A DNA stretch of 64,000 nt from Dallia pectoralis (Eukaryota; Chordata; Actinopteri; Esociformes; Umbridae): NCBI GenBank assembly GCA_029465975.1, contig CM055739.1, forward strand, positions 12,973,289-13,037,288, read 5' to 3'. The number at the start of each line of letters is the position of its first letter. The first letter of the stretch is position 1. The position numbers and the translations under genes are program-made. Under the pieces are notes generated by a model. That model was not told where the DNA came from. It did no database searches and saw only the letters and a list, made by a program, of their open reading frames with translations. Shown here one piece after another: positions 1-11,882 of the stretch.

Positions 1-1782
1 GTAAACACCTGACCCACCTGTACTGTAAACACCTGACCCACCTGTACTGTAAACACCTGACCCACCTGTACTGTAAACACCTAACCCACCTGTACTGTAA
101 ACACCTGACCCACCTGTACTGTAAACACCTAGCCCACCTGTACTGTAAACACCTGATCCACCTGTACTATAAACACCTAACCCACCTGTACTGTAAACAC
201 CTGACCCACCTGTACTGTAAACACCTGATCCACCTGTACTATAAACACCTAACCCACCTGTACTGTAAACACCTGACCCACCTGTACTGTAAACACCTGA
301 CCCATCTGTACTGTAAACACCTGACCCACCTGTACTGTAAACACCTGACCCATCTGTACTGTAAACACCTGACCCACCTGTACTGTAAACACCTGATCCA
401 CCTGTACTGTAAACACCTGACCCATCTGTACTGTAAACACCTGACCCACCTGTACTGTAAACACCTAACCCACCTGTACTGTAAACACCTGACCCACCTG
501 TACTGTAAACACCTGACCCACCTGTACTGTAAACACCTAACCCACCTGTACTGTAAACACCTGACCCACCTGTACTGTAAACACCTGATCCACCTGTACT
601 GTAAACACCTAACCCACCTGTACTGTAAACACCTGATCCACCTGTACTGTAAACACCTGACCCACCTGTACTGTAAACACCTGACCCTTCTGTACTATAA
701 ACACCTGACCCACCTGTACTGTAAACACCTGACCCACCTGTACTGTAAACACCTGATCCACCTGTACTATAAACACCTAACCCACCTGTACTGTAAACAC
801 CTGACCCATCTGTACTGTAAACACCTGACCCATCTGTACTGTAAACACCTGACCCACCTGTACTGTAAACACCTGACCCACCTGTACTGTAAACACCTGA
901 TCCACCTGTACTGTAAACACCTAACCCACCTGTACTGTAAACACCTGACCCACCTGTACTGTAAACACCTGACCCACCTGTACTGTAAACACCTGACCCA
1001 CCTGTACTGTAAACACCTGACCCACCTGTACTGTAAACACCTGACCCATCTGTACTGTAAACACCTGACCCACCTGTACTGTAAACACCTGACCCACCTG
1101 TACTGTAAACACCTGACCCACCTGTACTGTAAACACCTGACCCACCTGTACTGTAAACACCTGATCCACCTGTACTATAAACACCTAACCCACCTGTACT
1201 GTAAACACCTGACCCATCTGTACTGTAAACACCTGACCCATCTGTACTGTAAACACCTGACCCACCTGTACTGTAAAAACCTGACCCACCTGTACTGTAA
1301 ACACCTGACCCACCTGTACTGTAAACACCTGACCCATCTGTACTGTAAACACCTGACCCATCTGTACTGTAAACACCTGACCCTTCTGTACTATAAACAC
1401 CTGACCCACCTGTACTGTAAACACCTGACCCATCTGTACTGTAAACACCTGACCCATCTGTACTGTAAACACCTGACCCTTCTGTACTGTAAACACCTGA
1501 CCCACCTGTACTGTAAACACCTGACCCACCTGTACTGTAAACACCTGACCCACCTGTACTGTTAACACCTGACCCACCTGCACTGTAAACACCTGACCCT
1601 TCTGTACTGTAAACACCTGACCCTTCTGTACTGTAAACACCTGACCCACCTGTACTGTAAAAACCTGACCCACCTGTACTGTAAACACCTGAGCCACCTG
1701 TACTGTAAACACCTGAGCCACCTGTACTGTAAACACCTGACCCATCTGTACTTTAAACACCTGACTCACCTGTACTGTAAAT
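1..1782. repeat. 24-bp minisatellite, about 74 units
   Basis: A head-to-tail array with a strict 24-bp period (gtaaacacct at 1, 25, 49 and so on) runs from the first base of the window, so its left end is not seen. Units differ by point changes only (for example gaccca/aaccca/gatcca and cacctg/catctg/cttctg). Because 24 is a multiple of three, the minus strand stays open for long stretches and encodes an 8-residue QVFTVQVG repeat. That frame is a by-product of unit length: it has no non-repetitive part and several internal stops, so I do not call it a gene. The array ends at 1782 in AT-rich DNA. Confidence 0.97.
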
Positions 1783-2296
1783 AATTATAATAATTAGATA
1801 TGTTATGGTGACGAGGTAGGGGACCCCACTACAACGTCTCACACAAACCACACTTCTGACACAAAAGGCTCCAGGCTGTTATTGCGGAGACCCTAGGCTG
1901 TGCCCTTCAGCAAACCATTTAGCCACGGGCAGCGCACACGCGGCAGCGTTTTGATCTCCTCCCTAGATGCCTGTCCGCCCACTACAGTTCCACATGTACA
2001 CAGCCCACACCCCATGTCCTCCATGACATCTTTACCTTTTTTGACAACCCCCATCCCCCCCGCCTCCCCAGCGGATGCCCGCTGTGGGTCCCATGATGCT
2101 GTGCAGGTTCAGTCAGCACTAAAGTGTAATTGCACTGGGTCTTGCGGAGCTTCCTGTGATGGATCGCAGAGCTCAGAGCAGGCCTGTCAGAGGGACTCCC
2201 AGGGGGACACTGGGATTGTGGGGGAGTTCAATAGAGAAATCCACCCAAGAACACACATACATATATACAGCCTATATATATATATGTGTGTGTGTG
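1783..2296. other. Unique spacer, no gene seen
   Basis: The sequence is non-repetitive apart from a short TA/TG tract at about 2268-2296, which directly abuts the Tc1 fragment that follows. A frame open through part of it (1900-2340) resembles nothing I know and is probably chance. Confidence 0.5.
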
Positions 2297-2596
2297 GTGG
2301 ACTGGGGGTGCCTAAGTGGTGGTCATTTGTACAGGGTTAAAGGGATCATGAAGAAGAAAGGCTATTACTCCATTTTGCGACGCCATGCAGTACGCTGTGG
2401 ACAGCACTCAATTGGATCCAATTTCCTCCTTCAGGACAATGATCTAAAGCACAGGTCCAATCTATGTAAGAACTATTTAGGGAAGAAGCGGTCAACTGGT
2501 ATTATAATGCAGTGGCCAGCACAGTCACCGGATCTCATCCCTAATTAGCTATTGTGAGAGCAGCTTGACCGTACGATACACGATACAAGAGCTGCC
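2297..2596 (+). pseudogene. Tc1-like transposase fragment
   Basis: The plus-strand reading matches the middle of fish Tc1/mariner-family transposases, the DDE enzymes that cut and paste these elements. In order I see WGCLSGGHLYRVKGIMKK, then YYSILRRHAV, then DNDLKHRSNLCKNYLGKK (the QQDNDPKH catalytic-aspartate region) and WPAQSPDLIPN (the WPPQSPDLNPIE region with the last acidic residue). A stop codon replaces the expected 'IE' step near 2546, so the catalytic glutamate/aspartate is lost. The 5' half, the inverted repeats and the end of the gene are absent. The reading frame continues, degraded, into the 31-bp array. Certain as a Tc1 relic, and clearly non-functional. Confidence 0.9.
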
Positions 2597-2890
2597 CGTC
2601 AAGCAAATCCAACTTTTGGGAGGTGCTTCTCAAGCGAATGCAACTTGTGGGAGGTGCTTATCAAGCCAATCCAACTTGTGGAAGGTGCTTATCAAGCCAA
2701 TCCAACGTGTGGGAGCTGCCCATTAAGCAAATCGAACTTGTGGGAGGTGCTTATTAAGCCAATCCAACTTGTGGGAGGTGCTTATCAAGCCAATCCAACT
2801 TGTGGGAGGTGCTTATCAAGCCAATCCATCTTGCGGGAGGTGCTTATCAAGCCAATCAAACTTGTGGGAGGTGCTTATCAAGCCAATTCA
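2597..2890. repeat. 31-bp minisatellite made of transposase sequence
   Basis: About 9.5 units are spaced 31 bp apart (starts near 2600, 2631, 2662, 2693, 2724 and so on). The core is aatccaacttgtgggaggtg. It follows the Tc1 fragment without a gap, at the exact place where the transposase coding sequence should read 'catcaagccaatccaa...' and then 'cttgtgggaggtgctt...'. The second Tc1 copy in this window carries that sequence once, at about 7998-8035. The unit is therefore an amplified piece of the transposase gene. Confidence 0.93.
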
Positions 2891-2897
2891 CTGGATT

Positions 2898-3085
2898 GGT
2901 TTGTGGACCAAGTTCTGTGGTGGTGGTACCACAGTTTGTGGACCAGGCTCTGTGGCGGTGGGACCGCAGTTTGTGGACCAGGCTCTGTGGTGGTGGTACC
3001 ACAGTTTGTGGACCAGGCTCTGTGGCGGTGGTAACGCAAGTTGTGGACCAGGCTCTGTGGCGGTGGTACCGCAAGTTGTGGACCC
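2898..3085. repeat. 35-bp minisatellite, about 5 units
   Basis: The motif gtttgtggaccaggctctgt recurs at about 2899, 2934, 2969, 3004, 3039 and 3074. It begins within 10 bp of the end of the 31-bp array but has an unrelated unit. The flanking sequence up to 3086 is GC-rich. Confidence 0.93.
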
Positions 3086-3783
3086 AAGTCCTCTGAGAAC
3101 CCTCCCCCCATAGCCCCCGGGTGTCGTGCTTCCGTCACGGGGGCCCGGGACATTTTGACTGAGGCCGTACCAGGCAGTGTGTTGGCACCTGCTCCAGATG
3201 TGACTGGCACACGCAGCTGTGCTGTTTAATTAGGACTGCCAGAGGTGTCTCCGAGTTATTACACTCCCAAACCCCAGGAGACGGGAGGAAAGAGAGCCGT
3301 GTAGCTGAGGAACAGTGATGAAGACACAAGGTTAAACTCTACCCCATCTGTCACACCTATGTTTACAAAAGAAGTAGGATTTGCATCTGTTTTGCCGCTT
3401 CAGTTCTGGAAACTTTCCGTGATTGTCGCGTCTAACCCTAGAAAAACACCCAGTAAACTGGATGGTGCTGTTGGACTGGTATAAATCTCCTTCCTTTGTG
3501 ATTAATCTAAACCGATGTGACATGAAGATTTGAAGGTTTTTAATTACCCGACCCTGAGGAGCACACAGGGCCTCAGTTGCGCCATCTGTGCTCACGCACG
3601 CACACACACATACATACACACACTCACACACACACGCAAACAAATTAAGTAAGACAAGTATATACACACAAAAGTGAACAACAAACAAACCTTCTCAACC
3701 CATGTTTAAGATAAAATTATACATCATTAAAAAAATAACTATAACAGGTTCTCGGTTTCATACAGTTTATATTCACTTGATAC
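3086..3783. other. Unique spacer with a short CA tract
   Basis: No gene is recognised. A CA/CACG-rich stretch lies at about 3595-3650. The rest has no repeat structure that I can see. Confidence 0.5.
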
Positions 3784-4428
3784 CATTGGAGGCCAACACA
3801 GTTGTGAATCACCTTGAATAGGTTTCGACTCAGTCACACTTGGTGGCCATTACAGCTGGGAATCACCTTGAATAGGTTTCGACTCAGTCAAACTTGGTGG
3901 CCATTACAGCTGGGAATCACATTGAATAGGATTCGACTCAGTCACACTTGGTGGCCATTACAGTTGTGAATCACCTTGAATAGGTTTCGACTCAGTCACA
4001 CTTGGTGGGCATTACAGCTGGGAATCACCTTGAATAGGATTCGACTCAGTCACACTTGGTGGCCATTACAGCTGGGAATCACCTTGAATAGGATTCGACT
4101 CAGTAACACTTGGTGGCCATTACAGCTGGGAATCACCTTGAATAGGATTCGACTCAGTCACACTTGGTAGCCATTACAGCTGGGAATCACCTCGAATAGG
4201 ATTCGACTCAGTCACACTTGGTAGCCATTACAGCTGGGAATCACCTCGAATAGGATTCGACTCAGTCACACTTGGTGGCCATTACAGCTGGGAATCACCT
4301 CGAATAGGATTCGACTCAGTCACACTTGGTGGCCATTACAGCTGGGAATCACCTCGAATAGGATTCGACTCAGTCACACTTGGTGGCCATTACAGCTGGG
4401 AATCACCTCGAATAGGAATTCGACTCAG
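3784..4428. repeat. 54-bp minisatellite, about 12 units
   Basis: The repeat period is 54 bp (tggtggccattacagctggg at 3841, 3895 and so on). Units share the blocks ggaatcacc and attcgactcagtcacact. There is a polarity: the early units have 'ccttgaataggttt', the middle units 'ccttgaataggatt' and the last units 'cctcgaatagg', so variants spread locally from one side. The period is a multiple of three, which makes a 64-residue open frame of no meaning. Confidence 0.95.
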
Positions 4429-6745
4429 GGTGACACTTTTTTAAATGTTAACTGTGCTAAACCCAGAACATTTATTTTAGATAGACAGCAATATTCAAAA
4501 CACGTCTTCCAACTCTACTCAGAAACGATTAGGAAGGGACAGTGATGGAGACGCGGGTTTCTGGCCGAAGAGACAGGAAGGAAACAACCGCTCTGAGTGA
4601 GAAAGGGTGAGAGAGAGACGGCATCTTTGAGGGGGAGAAGCGAAGAGAGACATAACCTCCAAAGAGGAGATAATATGAGCGAGACCGGCTCTCCAAAAAG
4701 GAATGACAGGGCGAGACACTCACGGCGGACGGTACGAGAAGAGAGAGATGAGGCGTGAACATGTCGCCCAGGGCAGAGCCCAGCATGGTTGGTTAATGGG
4801 GTGTTGTGTTGTAGTTACCAGCGGATATATCAGTCCCCTGGGAACCCAGGCTAGATAATCACACAGGGATCAGCACAGGGTCAACTGCTCCATTTGTTAC
4901 CCGAGGTGCGCCGCGTTGCCCGTAATGGGGCAGCACAGAGACTCGTTGGGCTCCAAGACAAAAAACAACGGCAATCGCGTCAATTGAACGTCTGCACCTG
5001 TAGTCTCGTTAACTTCAGTCTTATCATCCATTCAACTCAACTACGAAGCACCGAAAGTTATTTTGTATTGATTCTCTCGGCCTAGAGTACGACGACAAGA
5101 GGGAACTTTTTGGACGAACTTGCTAAATCTCTTTATATATTGTTCTCTATAAGGGAGGATATTGAGTTTTTCTTCAGACAGCAATGACATCTTCCCTATT
5201 CGCCATAACCAGTCATATGTGGCCTTGTCCACGTTGTCCCCCCACCCATCCATGGATGATCTGACACCTCCTAATCCTCTTCTCCTTTCAGCAACGCCTT
5301 CTCACATCCCCTTTCGTGTCTGATTTACTAGGCCTCTCCTCTGTTCGTTTAGTGGTCCGCTCCTCCCGTCACAGAGCACGTGTGCAGGACTTTGGGCGAA
5401 TTTACGAGGACCCGAGCCGCCCGGCCCGACCAAGCTCGCCCGAACCTTGCAAAATAATCAGATTTACGATTGGTCCAAACCGGGTTGTAACTCACACAGT
5501 TTATAGGCTGGCATTCTTCACTACGCCCTCGCTAGAATGGCCACGCTGACCTTCTTTGGTAAGTCTTTAAAAGGTGTGTGTGCGTGTGTGCGTGTGTCAG
5601 AGAAAGAGAGAGAGTCCAGGGGTCCCTCAGATCCCACTTGAGAAGAAAGAGCAATATAAGAGAGCATGCCAGCGACTGCTCCAAGTGCTCTGCGATCAAT
5701 CGATCTCGGTTCTGATGTCATTCAGTTTGCGGAGAAAGTGGTTCTGAACGCAGAAATGTCAGGAGGGCAGCACGCGTTCCTGTGCTCGGTACCGTCAGGG
5801 CTGTCAATAGAAACGTTGAGGTTCCCCGGTTCCAAATCGCTTCTGTCACATTTAACCGTTGAGCCAGACTGCGGCGAGCTCGGGTGAATCGTCTCGGCCA
5901 GTTTGGCTTTTTACACAAAGCCCCCGTGTGACAAGCAGAGCACTCGGCTCCCTGACTTCCAGCGCTCCAAACGGGAGCGGGAACGACCGGGGGAGCGCTT
6001 GTAGCCACTTGCCACTTCAAAACAACGCCTTTAAGAGAGAAAAAAGGAGAGACGTGTATTTTTCTAACGGTTAAAAGAGAGATCTCTGCGTGTCGCATGG
6101 CTCTCTCAGAAAATCAATTCTTGCCTCTTACAACGAGAGTGGTTTGCTTGGTGTCCCCCAACCCCCCGGCCCCCCCCCGCCATGGGCATATTCCGAAAGG
6201 CAGACACCCTAACCTTCACTCCCCCTGTCTTTCGACTCATTCTCTCCTTCGCCCTTCTTCTTTCTTATCTGAGACAAACCGGAACCTCAGGGTGAGTGTT
6301 TCGAAAGCAAATCTCACCCTGAGGAGTCGCGCAGAGTTCGCCTTTACTCTGTCTCCCACGCAACGCCCCCCCCCGTTTTATTTCTCTCTCTCTCTTTCTT
6401 TCTTTCTTTCTGTAGATCTCTTTGTCTCTCTCTCTCTCTTCCTCTCTTCTTGTCCACCTCTGGTTGTTGAGGAGTGGTTTGATGTGCTTACCTAAAGCGG
6501 AGCTGTGTTGTGCGTGGAATCGTGTTGTTGAGCATCGTGTGGCTGTGGGCGGTGAAATGTGATTGTATGGTAGTTGTGGTGGCACATCGTGGTCTTTCAG
6601 TGAGAACTTGTACTGATGATGTCTCATAAACATAGTGGAACAAGGCAGATGAAGAGATGTCCATGTTGCTTTCCCCCCTGTATTCTCCCAACCCTATACC
6701 AATACACGACACACAGAAGGCTACTACTAAGGGTAGTGATTCCTG
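4429..6745. other. Unique DNA with purine- and pyrimidine-rich tracts
   Basis: No gene is recognised. The stretch includes a GA-rich segment (about 4590-4745), a GT tract near 5575-5600 and a CT-rich tract at about 6380-6450. Short open frames occur on both strands, but none has a recognisable domain. Confidence 0.45.
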
Positions 6746-7058
6746 CATCTCTCTCCATCTCTCGCTCAATCTCTTGCTCCATCTCTCGCTCCATCTCTCG
6801 CTCCATCTCTCGCTCCATCTCTCGCTCCATCTCTCTCTCCATCTCTCTCTCCCATCTCTCTCTCCATCTCTCTCTCCATCTCTCGCTCCATCTCTCGCTC
6901 CATCTCTCTCTCTCCATCTCTCGCTCCATCTCTCTCTCTCCATCTCTCGCTCCATCTCTCGCTCCATCTCTCTCTCCATCTCTCTCTCCATCTCTCTCTC
7001 CATCTCTCTCTCCATCTCTCTCTCCATCTCTCTCTCCATCTCTCTCTCCATCTCTCTA
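6746..7058. repeat. 12-bp pyrimidine minisatellite
   Basis: Reiterations of a 12-mer (ctccatctctcg or ctccatctctct), interrupted by a few length variants, run for about 310 bp. One strand is almost pure C/T with a single A per unit, so the other is almost pure purine. All six frames are open over long spans for that reason. Confidence 0.95.
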
Positions 7059-7448
7059 TGGACTTGATCTACGTTTTGCGATTGTTTATTTTAAATAAAT
7101 ACCACAAATGACTTTAATGCTCTGCACCTGGCACTCTTATTTCCTGCACTTCACCCACAAGTTAGTAACACTCCATTAATTTATTAAACATTGGCAATAA
7201 ATGTGTCATCCTTCCAGACACAGTACACACAAGTATGTGTACTTTAATTGCCCATCAAACACGTACGCACAAATGTAAATAAATATATTTGCACACAATA
7301 CAGTGATTTTTTTGGGGTCAACTATAAATGGAATTGTTTTTTGGGTCAATTTTTGTACAATAATAATAAATCCAAAATACAGTGTAGACATTATTAATGA
7401 TGAAAATGACCGTTGTAGCTGAAAATGGCAGATTTATTTTTGAATATC

Positions 7449-7663
7449 TACATACATACATAGACACACATAGACATACATAGACATACATAGACACACA
7501 TAGACATACATAGACACACATAGACATACATAGAAACACATAGACATACATAGACACACATAGACCTACATAGACCTACATAGACATACATAGACACACA
7601 TAGACATACATAGACACACATAGACACACAGACATACATAGACACACATAGACATACATAGAC
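7449..7663. repeat. 10-bp array inside the Tc1 element
   Basis: About 21 copies of acatagacat-type decamers (atacatagac / acacatagac). The array lies between two blocks that are neighbours in the Tc1 family: 'gaatatctacat' on the left and 'caccactcctgtgttcc' on the right. As remembered, the family has a single 'atctacataggcgtac' at this point, so the array unit looks like an expansion of 'ctacatagac'. The unit source is inference; the array itself is certain. Confidence 0.92.
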
Positions 7664-7856
7664 CACCACTCCTGTGTTCCAATGGCACGTTGTGTTTGCT
7701 AATCAAAATACATAATTAAAAGAATAATTGATCATTAGAAACCCCTTTTGCAATTATGTTAGCACAGCTGAAAACTGTTCCTTAGACTAGTTGATTAGGT
7801 GAAACTTGCATTTTGCAATGCCATAGCAGATCCAGCACACAGTGCTTTTTTTTTTA

Positions 7857-8190
7857 GCTATATTCAACCTACAACTGGACAATGACCTAAAGCACAGCTC
7901 CAAACTATGCAATAACTATTCAGGGAAGAAGCAGTCGGCTGGTATTCTGATTATAATGAAGTAGCCAGAACAGTCAATGGATGGATCAGCAAGTGCCCAT
8001 CAAATCCAATCCAACTAGTGGGAGGAGCTTCAGGAAGAGTGGGAGGTGCATCAGGAAGCATGAGGTGAAATCAGAGTTCCTCAACGAATTAACAACTAGA
8101 ATGCCAACGATCTGCAAAGTGGAAAATATGGCAAATGGAGGATCTTTTGACGAAAGCAAAGTTAAAATTATTGGTAAAAATCCAATTTTC
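7857..8190 (+). pseudogene. Tc1-like transposase, C-terminal relic
   Basis: Reading across frames gives DNDLKHSSKLCNNYSGKKQS, the part of a Tc1 transposase around the second catalytic aspartate. Further on comes LTTRMPTICKVENMANGGSF followed by DESKV, the usual C-terminus (family form: RMPRVCKAVI..GGFFDESKV). Between them a stop interrupts the WP..SPDLNPIE region and the frame shifts. The N-terminal DNA-binding domain is missing. It is the same subfamily as the fragment at 2297 and supplies the unexpanded form of the 31-bp repeat unit found there. Confidence 0.87.
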
Positions 8191-8312
8191 TAATGATCAA
8201 TGACCATAGTACCAATTGATTTAACTGTATTGCCTATTTAAACTGATTTCATGCATGTGTTCATAGAAAACAAGGACATTTGTAAGTGACCCGAAACTAT
8301 GGAACAGTAGTG

Positions 8313-11226
8313 TTTATATATTTCTATCCCTTTTCTTCTCTCTCTCCCTCCCTATCCCTAGGTCCGTCTGAGGTCTTCCCTTATTCCCCAGTAAACAGTA
8401 CACACCTGTACTGCTGTGGGAGAGGTTTTCGTTGTTGAGCCTTGGAGGCATTAGAGCTGTGTTGATCTTCCCTCAGACACAACCTGACAATCGTTGCTAA
8501 TCAATCCCGACAACTAGTCTGAGGCCTTTTTCTGTTTGTTTTTTTTCTCTGCAGGTCATCGTTTGATCACTGGCTTCTTCTTTATTCATTTAGGCCAGAG
8601 GATGTTGTCTCAAGTTTTCACTTACCAAAGCCAGAAAAATGACACACGCACGCACACGCACACACACACAGACACACACACACACACACGCAGAGACACA
8701 GGGAGTAACACTTGTCCTCATTTAACAGTCAGTGAAGTTTCCGATTCAGTAGCATCCCTGTTTCCACGGTCACGTCCGTCGGTAGTCCCGGGCAACAGGA
8801 CGTCTGAGCTGCAGTCTGAGGCTGCCACTGACAACCAACCAAACAGTTAGACAGCTAGCCAGACTGACCAACAGCCAGCCAACCAGCTAGCCAGACAGAG
8901 TTGAGAGACAGACACAGTGGGGAGAGCTAAAACACACAGACACATTACTCTACAACTGAGATGGCGCTTTCTCCCTCCCGTACACACACGTACACACACA
9001 CACACATACACAAGGCAGAGAAGTCAATCGTCCCCTCTGAGCATTCCTTCTTAGTTCTTGCAAAAATGGAGGGAGAGAGACGGAGAGGAAGAAAAAATAC
9101 TGCGTTTTGATGCCCGCTTCAAAGGCCATTAAGGCGCCTTTGAAAAGTTACCAGAGGGTGGAAGTTCTGTTGAGTGTCTCAGAGCATTGATGGAGCCCAT
9201 GTAGCCAGCCAGCGCCCTCTTCTTTCCAGATCTCCTCTCCCATAACCTCCTTTCCATTCCACTCCCCTCTTCTCCTCAGTCCTGACAGAAATACTAAATA
9301 AACAAGATCAAGGACTGCGGGTCTGATACTCTGGAACTGAGAGAGCAAGCCACTCTTCTCTTTTATCCTCGTCTTTTCTGCTCTTCTGCCCGAGAGAGAA
9401 AGACAACAGTTACAGGAATAACGGAAGGTGAAGGAAGATGCATCAACCATTCCCAATGTAAAGCTCAGAGAGTATGAATAGCAGGTGTGTGTGTGTGTGT
9501 GCACGTGTGGGCGTGTGTGATTAAATGTGTGTGTACGCGGGCATGTTTTTGTCTGCACACTTGTAGCCTAGACCGTAAAAAATAAATGTGGACAATTACA
9601 ATCACTAAAGTTATTTGTTGTAACTTCTTGAATGTTTTCCAGGTCAGCTGGAGGCTAGTTCGTTCAGGGGTAGAAGACTGTGAACGATGAAACGATGAAA
9701 ATAATATGACATAATCATCTACTTACTCACAGTGTTCTAGACAAGTATAACATATAGAACAACATATAGCATAATGTAAAGTATAAGGTATAGAATAATG
9801 TATAGTATAATATATAATATAATGTAGTATAAGGTTTGCTGTTTCTGTGTCCTCTTCACCCAAAGCTCTCCAGACACACTCATAACCATGGCATGTGTGA
9901 GTGTGTTACATACTGTTAGTGTGTACTAATAAACACGGTTCTTTCTCTGTTAAGTGGTACACTGGCACCCGTTTGGTCCCATATGCCGGCTGGCAACGGT
10001 TGGCACAGACTGGCAAGGCTGGCATTGGCCCGGTGGCAGGGTTGAGCGGGCCAACCTGATGACAACTATACAGGCTTCTCACCTCCCCAGAGCAGCTAAC
10101 ACACGCCACAACAAACCCAAGATGAACCAGAACAAGTAGATTTCAGATACTGCAAACCGGCAAAGAGCAATAGCTTACAAAAGGCAGTGCATTAACCATA
10201 GACCAGTATAGGATTACTATAGAGCCTAGTGAGAACAGTAGACAATCATTTATATAGAAAATAGAAAGTTAGATTTGTATTGACAAAATGTATCATTTGT
10301 GAGTATTATTATTCTCTAAAACAACAACACAATGACTTCAAATGAGGAGGTTATACAATTAAATTAATGTACAACTGTGGTATTTGGTATAATGCAAAAT
10401 GTTACATTTCCAAAAGATGTCTAGGGTACAATTCAAATGTCAACAGTTCCCTTCAATAATTTCATACGTCAAGATTTTGAATCTCCAAACCAGTAAACCC
10501 ACTGTGTGTGGGTGTGTCCCAAATTGTGTAAGTCCATCAAAGTCCTTTCCACTTATGGAATAAGTAGAAAATCATTAAAATGTTGATTCTGAGTGGCACG
10601 CAGTCTATTTTAGCAAGATGTGTATACCGTCCACAGAACCTGAATGTGTTAAATACTAAAAAATGTAAACAACAAATGAGAAAAGGCGAGACCAACTCCA
10701 AAGCTAGCACATGATTTGTATATTTGTGACATATCTAAATCAGTATTTTTTTATTTTTTTATTTTGCCTTTAGCAATGACAAGGATTTAATAATCAATAC
10801 CTTTTTAATGCCATTTAATTAAATGAAAAAACACTAGATACATAATAACAAACAATGACTCCATCTTCGCATTAATATTGACTATGTGTATGTTTGGCTG
10901 CTTGCCAGTATATGAGCCACAAAAGCAACTACAACTGATAATAAAATAAATATTCAAATAAAGTAAATAAATAAAATCACTAATAATTATTTAGATGCCT
11001 TTAAAGCACAGTTTTCAGTACAGCATGTCTATTGTTTTATCTTGGGAGTCTTTTTAAAATAGGTGCGCGAGGACATTTAGCAGTTAGGCTAACACACAGC
11101 AAACACAACTGCCTTAGCTTTTAACTAATTAGACACAAAGGAAAACAACACCCAGGACATGCAAGCACACGTATTCCAATAAACAACAATACTGAATGTC
11201 AAATGAGACTTAAAAAAGCTACATGT
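8313..11226. other. Unique AT-rich DNA, no gene seen
   Basis: The stretch contains a CA tract (about 8640-8696), further CA/GT tracts near 8985-9010 and 9486-9530, and an AT-rich run of tataat-like words (9770-9832). No open frame has a recognisable domain. It is likely intergenic or intronic. Confidence 0.45.
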
Positions 11227-11434
11227 GTCTTCACCAGTGTTGGGCAGTAACGCGTTACTAGTAACGCGTTACTCTAGTAACTTTTGACAGTAACTAATAC
11301 TGTAACGCATTACTTTTTAAATAAATTAACTCCGTTACCGTTACCATATGGTGCGTTGTCCATTACTTGTCCGTTACTTTTTTCAGCCTAACCTGCTGTG
11401 CGCGTTTACGATTATTCAAGTATATGCGGCAGTC

Positions 11435-11641
11435 ATGGCGAGTCAAGGCGAGAGCAAGACGAGATTCTCAAAGTGGAAATATGCTCATTATTTCACTTTA
11501 GTTGAACATAAAGACAAAAACCTTTTAGTAAAATGTAAGCTGTGTCTTACTGGTTCGTCGGTCCTATCTACTGCGATAAACAGCAACTCCAATTTGTCGA
11601 AGCACCTCCAGAAACGACTTGCCTCGACACACTCGAAGTGA
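11435..11641 (+). pseudogene. hAT transposase N-terminus, BED zinc finger
   Basis: The reading frame of 68 codons from the ATG at 11435 gives a BED-type finger, the DNA-binding module of hAT transposases. It has an aromatic start (KWKYAHYF, residues 13-20), Cys34-x2-Cys37 (VKCKLC) and His57...His66 (SKHLQKRLASTH). The Cys-His spacing at the end is longer than usual. I preferred this ATG to the upstream in-frame one at 11348 because the extra residues look like untranslated leader. The frame stops at 11639-11641, and related residues continue in another frame (GLLARDRSTKNY, about 11685-11720). The gene is therefore frameshifted and then deleted. In an intact element the finger would bind the subterminal repeats. 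Confidence 0.82.
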
Positions 11642-11882
11642 ATCAAGCCCCTCCAGCCAAACAACAGCGATTTTAACCGGACTGTTAGCCAGGGATAGAT
11701 CAACAAAAAACTATTGCACATTTTCGCAGTATGTTGTTGAAAAGTTAGAACACTAATTGTATGCATAATAAAATGCATTACGTTGTATTGCTATGAAAAT
11801 TGCTGTTCTTTTTTGTTTGTTTTGACTTTTTTATGACATATACAACAGCTTTTATTCAATTCAGAAATCATTGTGATTATCA

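Larger units (their letters stand above)
7301..8312 (+). mobile_element. Degenerate Tc1-like transposon carrying a minisatellite
   Basis: Both ends resemble the inverted repeats of a common fish Tc1-like element. The left end reads cagtg...ttggggtca (from 7301, after a TA). The right end reads aaggacatttgtaagtgacc...cagtagtg (to 8312). Inside, aatacagtgtagacatt (7374), ctcctgtgttccaatggc (7669) and gcaattatgttagcacagct match the family's 5' non-coding region as I remember it. A C-terminal transposase relic follows. The N-terminal half of the transposase is deleted, and about 215 bp of 10-bp repeats replaces a short stretch of the 5' region. The right-hand TA has decayed. The element is non-autonomous. 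Confidence 0.87.

Noticed and set aside
249..1769. Minus-strand frames with a QVFTVQVG repeat, resembling a repeat protein
   Set aside because: The 24-bp unit is a multiple of three, which keeps the frame open. Stops occur wherever a unit has 'ctaaccc' or 'ctagccc', and there is no unique flank.
1..4428. CRISPR-like arrays
   Set aside because: The repeats are directly adjacent with no unique spacers, and the DNA is clearly eukaryotic.
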